From a virus: 44,765 bases of DNA. Positions 1-7,425 of the stretch are shown piece by piece. Both the position numbers and the translations under genes were made by a program. Location: the IMG/VR virus record IMGVR_UViG_3300027754_000171, positions 1-44,765 of that record. One strand, 5' to 3'. The notes below the pieces were generated by a model. It saw only the letters and a program-made list of their open reading frames with translations. It was not told the origin of the DNA and did not search any database. Position 1 is the stretch's first letter; the number at the start of each line of letters is the position of its first letter.

Positions 1-1
1 A

Positions 2-91
2 CCAGGGTTCTTTGCCCCACCAGGGTTCTTTTCCCCACCAGGGTTCTTTGCCCCACCAGGGTTCTTTTCCCCACCAGGGTTCTTCGGACCT
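2..91 (+). repeat. 18-bp coding tandem repeat (PPGFFA/PPGFFS)
   Basis: Five consecutive 18-bp units start at 2, 20, 38, 56 and 74. The first four alternate between a GCC and a TCC codon, giving a 36-bp higher-order period; the fifth unit is diverged. Read in the frame of the downstream coding region they encode Pro-Pro-Gly-Phe-Phe-(Ala/Ser). The array runs off the left edge, so its full length is unknown. The near-identical units suggest recent expansion or homogenisation by recombination or slippage. Confidence 0.93.
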
Positions 92-694
92 CCTAGTTTT
101 GCAAAATCAGTCGGAGTTAATACTTTAGTGAGAACACCATCAGGATTAGTTTCAGCTGGACAACTTGAAATTGGAGACGAAATAATTGGTTTAAATATAC
201 CAGGAATTCCAGACAATTACTGGGATCTAGCAGGAGTTGGCATTTATGCATCGTATTCAGATTATGTTTTTACAGAAGAACAGATGGCCAACGCAATAGA
301 AACCGTGACAACAGTTGTTGGCAAAGTACTTCATGAAAATATTGGAGCAGTTGCTGTAAATGGAGACATTTACACATTAAATCACTTTATTCTTGCTAAA
401 AGAGATAATGAAATTAAATCAATAAACGTAAGATTTTTATTAAATACTGATTTGATTTATAATCATCAAACACAAGATTTTGTACCTGTTGAAGCATATG
501 AAAAAAATGAAGAAATTACAATTCAATCCTATTCTATAAACGTAGAACCTTTTGATTTTTATTTTACAGAAAACGGATTAACTTTTGATATGCAAGCACT
601 TGAAATAAGTCTTTCTGGAGAAAATGAATTAGCAATTCACTGCGCTGGACCTATTCATGACGGACATTGTTGTGACGAAATTACTCAACCTTAA
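2..694 (+). CDS. Repeat protein with Hint-like C-terminal domain (5' partial)
   Basis: The frame is open from base 2 to the TAA at 692-694 (230 residues visible), so the real start lies outside the window. The N-terminal part is the PPGFFA/PPGFFS repeat. The rest resembles a Hint (hedgehog/intein) fold. It has a block-A-like NTLVRTPSG followed by the LEIGDEIIG strand, a block-B-like TLNHF with the TxxH pattern, and a late strand EPFDFYFTENGL like the end of Hint domains. The residue expected to be the catalytic Cys or Ser is Val or Asn here, and the terminal His-Asn is absent, so splicing or autoprocessing looks unlikely. A Cys/His-rich tail (HCAGPIHDGHCC) may bind metal. I infer a virion surface or fibre protein. 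The repeat and frame are seen directly; the Hint call is pattern recognition. Confidence 0.6.
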   Translation, partial: PGFFAPPGFFSPPGFFAPPGFFSPPGFFGPPSFAKSVGVNTLVRTPSGLVSAGQLEIGDEIIGLNIPGIPDNYWDLAGVGIYASYSDYVFTEEQMANAIETVTTVVGKVLHENIGAVAVNGDIYTLNHFILAKRDNEIKSINVRFLLNTDLIYNHQTQDFVPVEAYEKNEEITIQSYSINVEPFDFYFTENGLTFDMQALEISLSGENELAIHCAGPIHDGHCCDEITQP

Positions 695-703
695 TTTCTA
701 TAA

Positions 704-1252
704 ATGAAATTTAGGGTAGGCCAAGCTGAAAGGGAGATAGAGAAATCTATCTCCTATCAGTCTTTTCCAGATGAATTGTATAAAGAAGGAATATGGGGAC
801 ATTTTGCTTTTGTTAATGATAGAGAGCACGGCGTAAGAGTAATTTGTTCTGCATACAATACTGATAGGTATTCTCCAGGCACAGTAGTTGTATCTAATAA
901 AGTTTTTAACGAATTTCCAATAGCACAAAGTGCCTGGAATATAAATAATCAAATAAGTAGAATGTATGTAGACCCATTTTATAGAAGCAAAAAAGTTGCA
1001 ACATATAGTGTTATTACAAATGACATGCTGGCAAAAAAACTTGGATATGAAATATGGTCTTCTATTTATAGCGAAAAGGGTGGCACAGTAGCAGGAGACC
1101 AGCTTTATAATAAAATATACAATTTGGGGTTTGAGGACAAAAAAATGGAAATAAACTTTAATGATATTTTTGAATTTAGGAATTTTTCATTTCCAGTAAA
1201 CTACATAGATAAGAGGATAGTTTATGTTGAACCAGACATACAGCCAGACTAA
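704..1252 (+). CDS. GNAT-like acetyltransferase family protein
   Basis: This 182-residue protein starts 9 nt after the previous stop and has no clear Shine-Dalgarno sequence. The centre carries a GNAT-motif-A-like stretch: a strand ISRMYVDP, then FYRSKKVA in the position of the acyl-CoA pyrophosphate loop, then a helix ending KKLGYEIW. The later LYNKIYNLGF resembles the Y-x-x-G-F ending of many GNATs. The canonical Q/R-x-x-G-x-G/A loop is imperfect, so activity is uncertain. It could modify a virion protein or a small molecule. Its place between the repeat protein and the oxygenase cassette suggests a virion-modification role, which is inference. Confidence 0.42.
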   Translation: MKFRVGQAEREIEKSISYQSFPDELYKEGIWGHFAFVNDREHGVRVICSAYNTDRYSPGTVVVSNKVFNEFPIAQSAWNINNQISRMYVDPFYRSKKVATYSVITNDMLAKKLGYEIWSSIYSEKGGTVAGDQLYNKIYNLGFEDKKMEINFNDIFEFRNFSFPVNYIDKRIVYVEPDIQPD

Positions 1253-1802
1253 GTTTTTTAAAAAAACAATAGATATAAATTTTGATATTAATAATTTAAA
1301 AGAAATGTCTTTTAAAAAAGATGATCTCTACTATACAAACAATGGAGACCTAGAGTTAAAAAATGAAATTATTATAAATAGCAAAAACATTTTTTCTGTT
1401 TATACAAATGGCTCATATGATTTATATACATCAATTTCAGAAGGATTAAAAGAAGCTTGTAATTTATATGATATAAATATAAATAAACAAAAATATATGA
1501 TTTATGGCAAAATTTCAAAATATGGGCCATCTACAAATAAATTATGGTATGATTTTCCAGGAATTAATATACCATACTTGCATGGAATATATTTTCCAGT
1601 TGAAGCGGAATATCAAGTATTCTTTATGAATAATAATAATAAAAAAGAAGAACTATTCCATAAAAATACATTATTTATTAATAAACCAACGGATATTATA
1701 AATATTAAAACAGACAAGGATCAAGATGTTATTGAGTTTTATATCGTCCCTCTTGATGCTTTAAAGCATAATGAGCCAGGCGTGTGGGTTCCAATTAATT
1801 AA
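1224..1802 (+). CDS. Hypothetical protein, oxygenase-cassette leader
   Basis: This 192-residue protein overlaps the preceding gene by 29 nt, suggesting translational coupling. It is very rich in Asn, Ile, Lys and Tyr and the DNA is extremely AT-rich. I do not recognise it with confidence. The C-terminal half (from about residue 105) reads as alternating beta strands: GIYFPVEAEYQVFFM, then LFINKPTDIINI, then DVIEFYIVPL. This resembles the beta-strand rhythm of a double-stranded beta helix. No HxD...H iron motif is visible, so it is not called an oxygenase. It may be a non-catalytic cupin-like partner of the enzymes that follow. Confidence 0.6.
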   Translation: MLNQTYSQTKFFKKTIDINFDINNLKEMSFKKDDLYYTNNGDLELKNEIIINSKNIFSVYTNGSYDLYTSISEGLKEACNLYDININKQKYMIYGKISKYGPSTNKLWYDFPGINIPYLHGIYFPVEAEYQVFFMNNNNKKEELFHKNTLFINKPTDIINIKTDKDQDVIEFYIVPLDALKHNEPGVWVPIN

Positions 1803-1808
1803 AATAAA

Positions 1809-1817
1809 TGATATACT
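1809..1817 (+). promoter_or_regulatory. Possible extended -10 promoter for the oxygenase operon
   Basis: TGATATACT fits an extended -10 element (TGN plus TATACT) in the 40-nt gap before the first oxygenase gene. A purine-rich AAAGAGA (1833-1839) could be its Shine-Dalgarno before the ATG at 1843. No good -35 is visible, so confidence is modest. Confidence 0.35.
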
Positions 1818-1842
1818 ACAATAGACAAAGAAAAGAGAAATT

Positions 1843-2541
1843 ATGTTAGAAAATGCAGAATACCTAGCAACTGGTATAGTTGTGTATAGAAATGTTTTCA
1901 ATACAGATAAAGCCTATATTCAAAGACTAGAAGATACGTTAGGGTCTAAAGAAAATACAAAGTACAGCTGGAAGCCAGGATATACAGGGTATGGTTCAAA
2001 AAATCTAAATTACAGAGACTGTGTAGATTTTAAGATTAAGCATAATACAGATGGATCCCTTTCGGCACACATGGACAATATTAGCAAAGAAGATCAAGAC
2101 GGTACGGATAAAGAATTGGTTAGAATTTGGGAAGACGCATATTATGCACAACTTCCAGCGGTAGATGATTATAGAGCAATGTTTAATCTTGCCCCACTTG
2201 AATATTGGGAATCTTTTAATTTTATTAAGTACGGGCCAGGCCAACATTTTCAAATTCATTCAGATCATGGATATTCCTATACATGTGTATTATCATTAGT
2301 GGGTTATTTAAATGATGACTACGAAGGCGGAGAACTTCATTTTGATAAGTTAGGCTTAACCATTAAACCAAAAGCAGGGGATCTTTATTTATTCCCATCA
2401 TCATATGTGTATTCACATGCAGCCATGCCAGTTACATCAGGAACAAAGTATTCAGTTGTAACAATGCTTGATTATTTAGAAACAGCGCATACCCCAGATT
2501 ATAGAAATCTAGAGGCAAAATATTCAAAGAGCTTGTTGTAA
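1843..2541 (+). CDS. 2OG-Fe(II) oxygenase, prolyl-4-hydroxylase-like (1)
   Basis: This 232-residue protein has the double-stranded beta-helix signature of the 2OG-Fe(II) oxygenase superfamily. The iron facial triad is H139-x-D141 (IHSDH) with distal H192 (YSHAAMPV). K202 (GTKYSV) sits where prolyl 4-hydroxylases use a basic residue to hold the 2-oxoglutarate C5 carboxylate. Between them is the hallmark YLNDDYEGGELHF strand-turn-strand. Known members couple 2-oxoglutarate decarboxylation and O2 to hydroxylation, often of protein prolines. The substrate here is unknown; the upstream X-Pro-Gly repeats are a candidate. It is the first member of an eight-gene overlapping run and ends in TAATG shared with the next start. 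Confidence 0.85.
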   Translation: MLENAEYLATGIVVYRNVFNTDKAYIQRLEDTLGSKENTKYSWKPGYTGYGSKNLNYRDCVDFKIKHNTDGSLSAHMDNISKEDQDGTDKELVRIWEDAYYAQLPAVDDYRAMFNLAPLEYWESFNFIKYGPGQHFQIHSDHGYSYTCVLSLVGYLNDDYEGGELHFDKLGLTIKPKAGDLYLFPSSYVYSHAAMPVTSGTKYSVVTMLDYLETAHTPDYRNLEAKYSKSLL

Positions 2542-3239
2542 TGTATTCAATAGATGCATTTAGAACTACAGGGCTATCAAATATTTCTCAATCTCCAGTA
2601 AAAAGAGATTGGATGGATGATACCTATGATAGACATGCATACAACTGCTTCCCAGTCACGATAACTAATTCATTAGGATGGAGTATATCTTTCCCAGAAG
2701 AAATTTCATTTGTTTGGGATGGAATTTCAGACTCATCTTCACACCATGTAAAGGTCTTGTCGGGAGAAAAGTATGTTTCTACTGGAAGAGCCAACGGAAC
2801 AATTAGTTTCAATACTGGGATAGGATTTAAAACAGATTCTAATTTAAGCCTATTATGTATGCCCACTCCAAATTTATTTATTAGGGGAGTGCAATCTTTT
2901 ACCACATTAATTAGCACATCTTTTTTTCACGGAGATTTCCCAATAGCCTGGAAAATTACTGAGCCCATGGTAAAAATTACAATACCAGCAAACACACCAA
3001 TTGCAAATATACTTCCTATATCATTGTCAGAATTACAGAATTCAGAAATAAAGTTTGCTCCGTTAAGCGAAAGGCCATCAACCGATTGCAGCGGGGAAGT
3101 CACAATGAAAAAAGTTAATGAAATAACAAAATCTGGCGGTTGGACAAATTTTTATAGAGATTCTATTGATGCATGCGGCAACTCTTTGGGTGATCACGAA
3201 GTTAAATCTATAAGGTTAAGCGTAGTAGAAAATGCCTAA
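2541..3239 (+). CDS. DUF6065-like protein (1)
   Basis: This 232-residue protein starts in the TAATG overlap with the upstream oxygenase. The order of motifs recalls the DUF6065 family of unknown function: KRDWMDDTYDRHAYNCFP near residue 20, TITNSLGWSISFPEEISFVWDG, then a mid-domain LLCMPTPNLFIRG and FPIAWKITEPMVKITIPANTPIANILPI. These are mostly beta strands. No catalytic motif is obvious. DUF6065-like genes are found beside 2OG oxygenases in some phage and bacterial clusters as far as I recall, but no function is established. It is paired with a probably related gene immediately downstream. Confidence 0.6.
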   Translation: MYSIDAFRTTGLSNISQSPVKRDWMDDTYDRHAYNCFPVTITNSLGWSISFPEEISFVWDGISDSSSHHVKVLSGEKYVSTGRANGTISFNTGIGFKTDSNLSLLCMPTPNLFIRGVQSFTTLISTSFFHGDFPIAWKITEPMVKITIPANTPIANILPISLSELQNSEIKFAPLSERPSTDCSGEVTMKKVNEITKSGGWTNFYRDSIDACGNSLGDHEVKSIRLSVVENA

Positions 3240-3936
3240 AATAACTTTTCATTCTAATAGATTTTACAATAATAAAAATTCAGACTTAAACCCCGAGCCA
3301 GCTAAAAAAAGTATGCCGCAGTGGTTTGTAGATTCTAGTAGGTATTGGTTTCCAGAAGATTCTAGCTCGTTATCATTTAAAGCTTGTCCAGCTCTGATAG
3401 ATGCTTTTTTAACTGGATATGTGTTAAAAACACCATGTGACATATATATTGCTAAAGGAGTAGATGCAGAAGGAAAAGAGCAAGTAGCTGCAATGACTCA
3501 ACACGGGTATGAAGATTTTTGTGGACATAGACCAGATATGGTTGGATTTCCAAAACCTATAGGAACAAATAAACATTTTCACTGGTACCCTAATTGGATG
3601 CCTGGGTTAGAAGACGGGTATAGCGCTATTTATGTTCATCCGCTAAATAGATATGACCTTCCATTTGTTACGGTTTCTGGTATAATTGATAACGATAAGA
3701 TGGACACTCCAGGGCTTATGCCATTTTTTTTAAAAGATGGTTTTGAAGGACTTATTCCTAAAGGTACTCCATACGCACAAGTGATTCCATTTAAAAGAGA
3801 AGACTGGACCTCAGAAGAAAAAATGTATACCCAAGAAGAAATTTTAGAAAGACACAACTTTCAAGCAAATAAATTTAGAGTGCCAGAGGGCGGGGCATAC
3901 AAGAAAAAGGTATGGTCAAGAAAGAGGTATGATTAA
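3232..3936 (+). CDS. DUF6065-like protein (2)
   Basis: This 234-residue protein overlaps the previous gene by 8 nt. Its N-terminus (PEPAKKSMPQWFVDSSRYWFP) is followed by KACPALIDAFLTGYVLKTPCDIYI. A later YSAIYVHPLNRYDLPFVTVSGIIDNDKMDTPG leads into LIPKGTPYAQVIPFKREDW. The last segment parallels PANTPIANILPI in the gene upstream, suggesting the two are divergent paralogues of one beta-rich fold. The sequence resembles phage proteins of unknown function often found near capsid or oxygenase genes. No enzyme motif is visible. It ends in TAATG with the next oxygenase. Confidence 0.55.
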   Translation: MPKITFHSNRFYNNKNSDLNPEPAKKSMPQWFVDSSRYWFPEDSSSLSFKACPALIDAFLTGYVLKTPCDIYIAKGVDAEGKEQVAAMTQHGYEDFCGHRPDMVGFPKPIGTNKHFHWYPNWMPGLEDGYSAIYVHPLNRYDLPFVTVSGIIDNDKMDTPGLMPFFLKDGFEGLIPKGTPYAQVIPFKREDWTSEEKMYTQEEILERHNFQANKFRVPEGGAYKKKVWSRKRYD

Positions 3937-4649
3937 TGATTACTGATAAGTGGGACACATCTAATAACGTTGCAAATTTTAATTCTCCCTCAATTACCCC
4001 TTCAGGATTTTTTGGAGATTCAGATAAAAATATAGTAGAAGTAGAAAATGCAATTACAGAAGAAGAACAGACTGTGTTGTTAGCATTTGCCAGAAATAAT
4101 AATTCATTTGACGATATCCCCACAGAGTTTAATGAAAATGGGACTCTTATCTATGACGAAAGACCGTGGGCAAATAGAGTAATTACTGGAGAAGAATTAG
4201 TAAAAAATGGCCACAACGAAATTATTGAAATTGTGACTAATATTATAAATAGATTTAAACTTGTAATAGAAAGCTTTTTTGAAGTTAAGGCAACTCCAAC
4301 GGGGCCAGCAATTGTTAGGTGGCCAGTAGGGGCAAGGCAAGAGCCACACGCAGACAAAGAGCTCCACGAGGGCCCAGACTCAGGAACACCCAATTCCTTT
4401 CCCTGGTATGACCTAGGGACAGTTTTTTATCTTAATGATGACTACACTGGGGGAGAGTTATATTTTCCAAAACAGGGCGTAGAGTTTAAGCCAAAACCAA
4501 GAGCGGGTTATTTTTTCCCAGGTGATATGAATTATATTCATGGGGTTAGGCCTATATCAGAAGGCTGCCGATACACATTACCATATTTCTGGACTATATA
4601 TGAATTACCAGAAAAATTTAGCGGACCAAAGGATTTTAAAAATGACTAG
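3936..4649 (+). CDS. 2OG-Fe(II) oxygenase, prolyl-4-hydroxylase-like (2)
   Basis: This 237-residue protein carries a full iron triad, H138-x-D140 (EPHAD) and H202 (YIHGVRPI), with R212 (CRYTLPYFW) as probable 2-oxoglutarate anchor. YLNDDYTGGELYF is the family hallmark. There is a longer insertion between HxD and the next strand (about residues 141-158) than in the first enzyme, in the region that shapes the substrate entrance. The N-terminal 60 residues have no match in the neighbours. The start is the TAATG overlap; the end overlaps the next gene by 8 nt. Confidence 0.85.
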   Translation: MITDKWDTSNNVANFNSPSITPSGFFGDSDKNIVEVENAITEEEQTVLLAFARNNNSFDDIPTEFNENGTLIYDERPWANRVITGEELVKNGHNEIIEIVTNIINRFKLVIESFFEVKATPTGPAIVRWPVGARQEPHADKELHEGPDSGTPNSFPWYDLGTVFYLNDDYTGGELYFPKQGVEFKPKPRAGYFFPGDMNYIHGVRPISEGCRYTLPYFWTIYELPEKFSGPKDFKND

Positions 4650-5364
4650 CTATGTGACAATGCATAAAGATCAATGCTTTACAGTAGATAATTTTTTATC
4701 TGAATTTGAATGTAAAGCAATAATTGCCTATTTAGATTTTTTGGTGGTCAATAAAATACTAGAGTGGAATCAGATATCATTCTATGATTCATTTGCAATG
4801 GGATTTTGGCCCTACGATCCAAATCTAGAAATGTTTGGATTGCCCTCTAATTACTTTAACGATATTTTGAAAAAAAGAATACAGGATATATCAGAAAATG
4901 TTTTATCAGTTAGTCTTGCGGAAGTAAGCTATCACGCACAAAAATGGGATGACGGAGCATATGCATCATTTCATTCTGATAATTCGGATGAACATGGTAA
5001 CCCAACAGAATTTGTAAGAAGTAAATTTGCGGTATTTATATATTTAAACGATAATTTTGAAGGAGGGTATCTAAACTTTAAAAATCATGATGTAAATATA
5101 AAACCAGCCGTAGGCAGAGCAGCTATATTTGCTGGGGGACACAACAATGAACACGAAGTAACAAAAGTTCATGGCGGAACAAGATACACTATAGGTTCGT
5201 TTTGGGATTTAGCAGATTGCGTATACTCTGAAGAAGAATTACAGGAAAGAGAAGAAAGACTTAAAAAGACCAGGGCGGGCCAAGACATAACCTACAAGCA
5301 ATGGGAAGATGAAAAAAAGCTTGGCATCACGCAAGACTATATTGGAAAGTACGGAGAAAAATGA
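4642..5364 (+). CDS. 2OG-Fe(II) oxygenase, prolyl-4-hydroxylase-like (3)
   Basis: I place the start at ATG 4642, within the end of the upstream gene. It has AAAGGA about 10 nt upstream and matches the short overlaps of the cassette. A longer open frame reaches 4540 but would overlap the upstream gene by 110 nt. The 240-residue product has H111-x-D113 (FHSDN), distal H171 (NNEHEV) and R181 (TRYTIGSFW), plus YLNDNFEGGYLNF. A charged C-terminal extension (about residues 195-240, rich in Glu and Lys) follows the catalytic core and is probably helical. It ends in an ATGA overlap with the next gene. Confidence 0.85.
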   Translation: MTSYVTMHKDQCFTVDNFLSEFECKAIIAYLDFLVVNKILEWNQISFYDSFAMGFWPYDPNLEMFGLPSNYFNDILKKRIQDISENVLSVSLAEVSYHAQKWDDGAYASFHSDNSDEHGNPTEFVRSKFAVFIYLNDNFEGGYLNFKNHDVNIKPAVGRAAIFAGGHNNEHEVTKVHGGTRYTIGSFWDLADCVYSEEELQEREERLKKTRAGQDITYKQWEDEKKLGITQDYIGKYGEK

Positions 5365-6215
5365 AAAAGATAGAAATTTATCCAAAAGTTATTGTTTATA
5401 AAAATATGCTTCCAAGATGGAAGGAATATGTTGAGCTTTTAAAAGAATCTGAAAAAAGAAGCCCTGAACATTTATTTAAAGAGTGGCAGGATTGGTATGG
5501 ATTTGGCGGCATGATGAATCTTTCAATGAATAGACCAGAAACTGAATATGCCATAGATAGCAATGATAGATATGCTTTATTGCAAAAAGACTTTTTGACA
5601 GATGTAACAAATGCATATTATCAATGCACAGAAGACTATGTTATGACAAATGAAATATCTTTACCAAATTGGGTAAATAACGGAATTTCAATTTGCAAGT
5701 ATTGGGAAACTCAAAAAGACAATACAATGGCAATGCACTATCATACAGATTACAGAGGGTTTGACTATGAGTCACCAGGTAAAAAATATGCCATAACCTG
5801 TACAATTTACATTAATGACGATTATGATGGAGGCGGACTATCATTTTTAAGAGAAGACACTGGAGATGTTATTGATTATAAGCCAGAGGCTGGCGACATT
5901 GTTGTATTCCCATCAGGAGATCCAGTAACGGGGGGCTCTCATTATTTTCATGGAGTTGATAGAGTTGATAATGGAGAAAAATATTTTATAAGATGCTTTT
6001 GGTCATATGATTTCCCAGGCACAGAAGAATGGCATGCCAATAAAACAAAACACGGGGAAGACTGGGACAAGATTGATTCGGAAAGAATGAAGAAGGAGAT
6101 ACATTCTGGCAAGTGGCACAAATACCTGGTTAAACCTGGGCAAGAAGATCCAAAGCTAGAAAAATCAAGTCCATTTTTTATGAAAGATGAAGATGCATAT
6201 AAAAAAATTAGATGA
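5361..6215 (+). CDS. 2OG-Fe(II) oxygenase, prolyl-4-hydroxylase-like (4)
   Basis: The start overlaps the previous stop as ATGA. This is the longest member (284 residues). The triad is H128-x-D130 (YHTDY) and H197 (YFHGVDRV), with K207 (EKYFIRCFW) as likely 2-oxoglutarate ligand and YINDDYDGGGLSF as family hallmark. A C-terminal extension of about 70 residues, rich in Lys and Glu, follows the core. Every arginine codon examined in this gene is AGA, in contrast to the capsid gene. Substrate unknown. Confidence 0.86.
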   Translation: MKKIEIYPKVIVYKNMLPRWKEYVELLKESEKRSPEHLFKEWQDWYGFGGMMNLSMNRPETEYAIDSNDRYALLQKDFLTDVTNAYYQCTEDYVMTNEISLPNWVNNGISICKYWETQKDNTMAMHYHTDYRGFDYESPGKKYAITCTIYINDDYDGGGLSFLREDTGDVIDYKPEAGDIVVFPSGDPVTGGSHYFHGVDRVDNGEKYFIRCFWSYDFPGTEEWHANKTKHGEDWDKIDSERMKKEIHSGKWHKYLVKPGQEDPKLEKSSPFFMKDEDAYKKIR

Positions 6216-6807
6216 TAATATAATATATTACACGGGGGTAATCCCAGACCCAAATGGTTTTGTAAATCAAATTGAAAGCCTAGATCTGTCTAATGATAAT
6301 ACTACACAAATTTCAAAATGGAAAACATGGACAGCCAGCGACCACGATGTAGAATATGGTTTATCAAAAGATGGAATGTTTTCTAATATGCAATACTACA
6401 CGGATGAAGATTTAGACACATCTATGATGGTGTATCAAATTAAATTAATATCTGATTTATGTTTTGCAAGCTATTCACATATTACTGGTGCACCTCGTTT
6501 AAAGCTACCAGATTATTTTAGCATCAGGAAATATAACTCTCTTGCAGATATGGGACAGCATGTAGACGCAGAAGACCCAACCGACAAAGCCCACCCAGTT
6601 GTTTCAGGAGTCTTGTATTTAAATGATAATTACGAGGGTGGAGAAATATATTTTCCAGAACAAGATATTAAAATAAAACCAGAAGCTGGTAGCTTAGTTA
6701 TGTTTCCTTCGTATAGGCCATACTTCCATCATCCATTGCCAGTAACTTCTGGCAGCAAGTACATGGTTCCATTTTTTTGGTTTGATATAGAAACTAATTG
6801 GGGGTAA
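6187..6807 (+). CDS. 2OG-Fe(II) oxygenase, prolyl-4-hydroxylase-like (5)
   Basis: The coding region overlaps the previous one by about 29 nt if ATG 6187 is used. ATG 6193 is an equally plausible start two codons later. The product (206 residues) has H125-x-D127 (QHVDA), a distal His at 181 or 182 (YFHHPLPV), and K191 (SKYMVPFFW). YLNDNYEGGEIYF precedes the distal His. The tail PLPVTSGSKY resembles the corresponding MPVTSGTKY of the first enzyme, suggesting these two are the closest relatives in the array. Confidence 0.84.
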   Translation: MKMHIKKLDDNIIYYTGVIPDPNGFVNQIESLDLSNDNTTQISKWKTWTASDHDVEYGLSKDGMFSNMQYYTDEDLDTSMMVYQIKLISDLCFASYSHITGAPRLKLPDYFSIRKYNSLADMGQHVDAEDPTDKAHPVVSGVLYLNDNYEGGEIYFPEQDIKIKPEAGSLVMFPSYRPYFHHPLPVTSGSKYMVPFFWFDIETNWG

Positions 6808-6812
6808 TTTAA

Positions 6813-7418
6813 ATGATGCATTTGCCATCAATTTTAGACAACGATTCAATATACTTTAGGAATAATATTTCTGAGGTTGATAATTTAATTAAATTTATAG
6901 AAGAATGTGATCAAGACTCATCAACTTACGGGTACATAACTCAATGGCAAAAATTAAATGATTATACTATGTATAAAACATTTACTAGAAATACAGAAGC
7001 AATGTCTAACAGAATGCTTCAAAAATGCTTATACATATATAATAGCTTTAACTCGGGATTATCTTTTTGCAAAGAGCATTATTCAAACTACTCTATGAGA
7101 AATACAGGACCGCTTGAAGAATTAACAATTTTTAAATCTTTAACAAGAACACAGCATCCTAGAGAACAAGAATTTAATGTCTTGAATGACGAGGATACCA
7201 TTTCTGCTTATCTTGTACTTAATACCGAGATCTCCAGTAGCCCATTCTGCATAGACAGATCCAGAAATGTTTATATTAATCCAGAGCCATGCAGCGCAAT
7301 AATGATTAAAAATACAGTACAGCATGCAGAAGGAATGAATATAACGCAGCCACTTTACTATGTAAAGTGCAAATTCCCCCTTCTGGAAACAAAGACCAGC
7401 GTAACAGATCTGCTATAA
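6813..7418 (+). CDS. Degenerate 2OG oxygenase-like protein
   Basis: This 201-residue protein follows the fifth oxygenase by 5 nt and appears to share its fold: a long helical N-terminus, a strand region near residues 100-140, and a closing HAEGMNITQPLYYVKCKFP. A distal-type His (H171) and a Lys (K185) are retained. However, the HxD position reads H115-P-R117, so the iron-binding Asp is replaced by Arg, and the LND-EGG hallmark is reduced to LVLNTE. I infer a catalytically dead paralogue, perhaps a substrate-binding subunit. It could also be an unrelated beta protein. Confidence 0.5.
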   Translation: MMHLPSILDNDSIYFRNNISEVDNLIKFIEECDQDSSTYGYITQWQKLNDYTMYKTFTRNTEAMSNRMLQKCLYIYNSFNSGLSFCKEHYSNYSMRNTGPLEELTIFKSLTRTQHPREQEFNVLNDEDTISAYLVLNTEISSSPFCIDRSRNVYINPEPCSAIMIKNTVQHAEGMNITQPLYYVKCKFPLLETKTSVTDLL

Positions 7419-7419
7419 T
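7411..7419 (+). promoter_or_regulatory. Extended -10 promoter, leaderless start
   Basis: TGCTATAAT is a perfect extended -10 element straddling the end of the upstream gene. Only 6 nt separate it from the ATG at 7426, so initiation would fall at or next to the start codon. That gives a leaderless mRNA for the LamG protein. The usual -35 position has no match, as expected for extended -10 promoters. Confidence 0.65.
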
Positions 7420-7425
7420 TAAATA

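Noticed and set aside
2-91. Tandem repeats as a CRISPR array or origin iterons
   Set aside because: The units are contiguous with no spacers, remain in one reading frame, and encode a clean hexapeptide that runs into a longer protein.
128-130. GTG at 128 as the start of the first gene
   Set aside because: The frame is open upstream to the window edge and encodes the PPGFF repeat; there is no Shine-Dalgarno before 128.
1224-1802. Sixth active 2OG oxygenase
   Set aside because: No H-x-D...H motif is present, so only a resemblance in strand pattern remains.
4540-4641. Upstream start for the third oxygenase
   Set aside because: It would overlap the active-site end of the preceding oxygenase by 110 nt; ATG 4642 has a Shine-Dalgarno and normal overlap.
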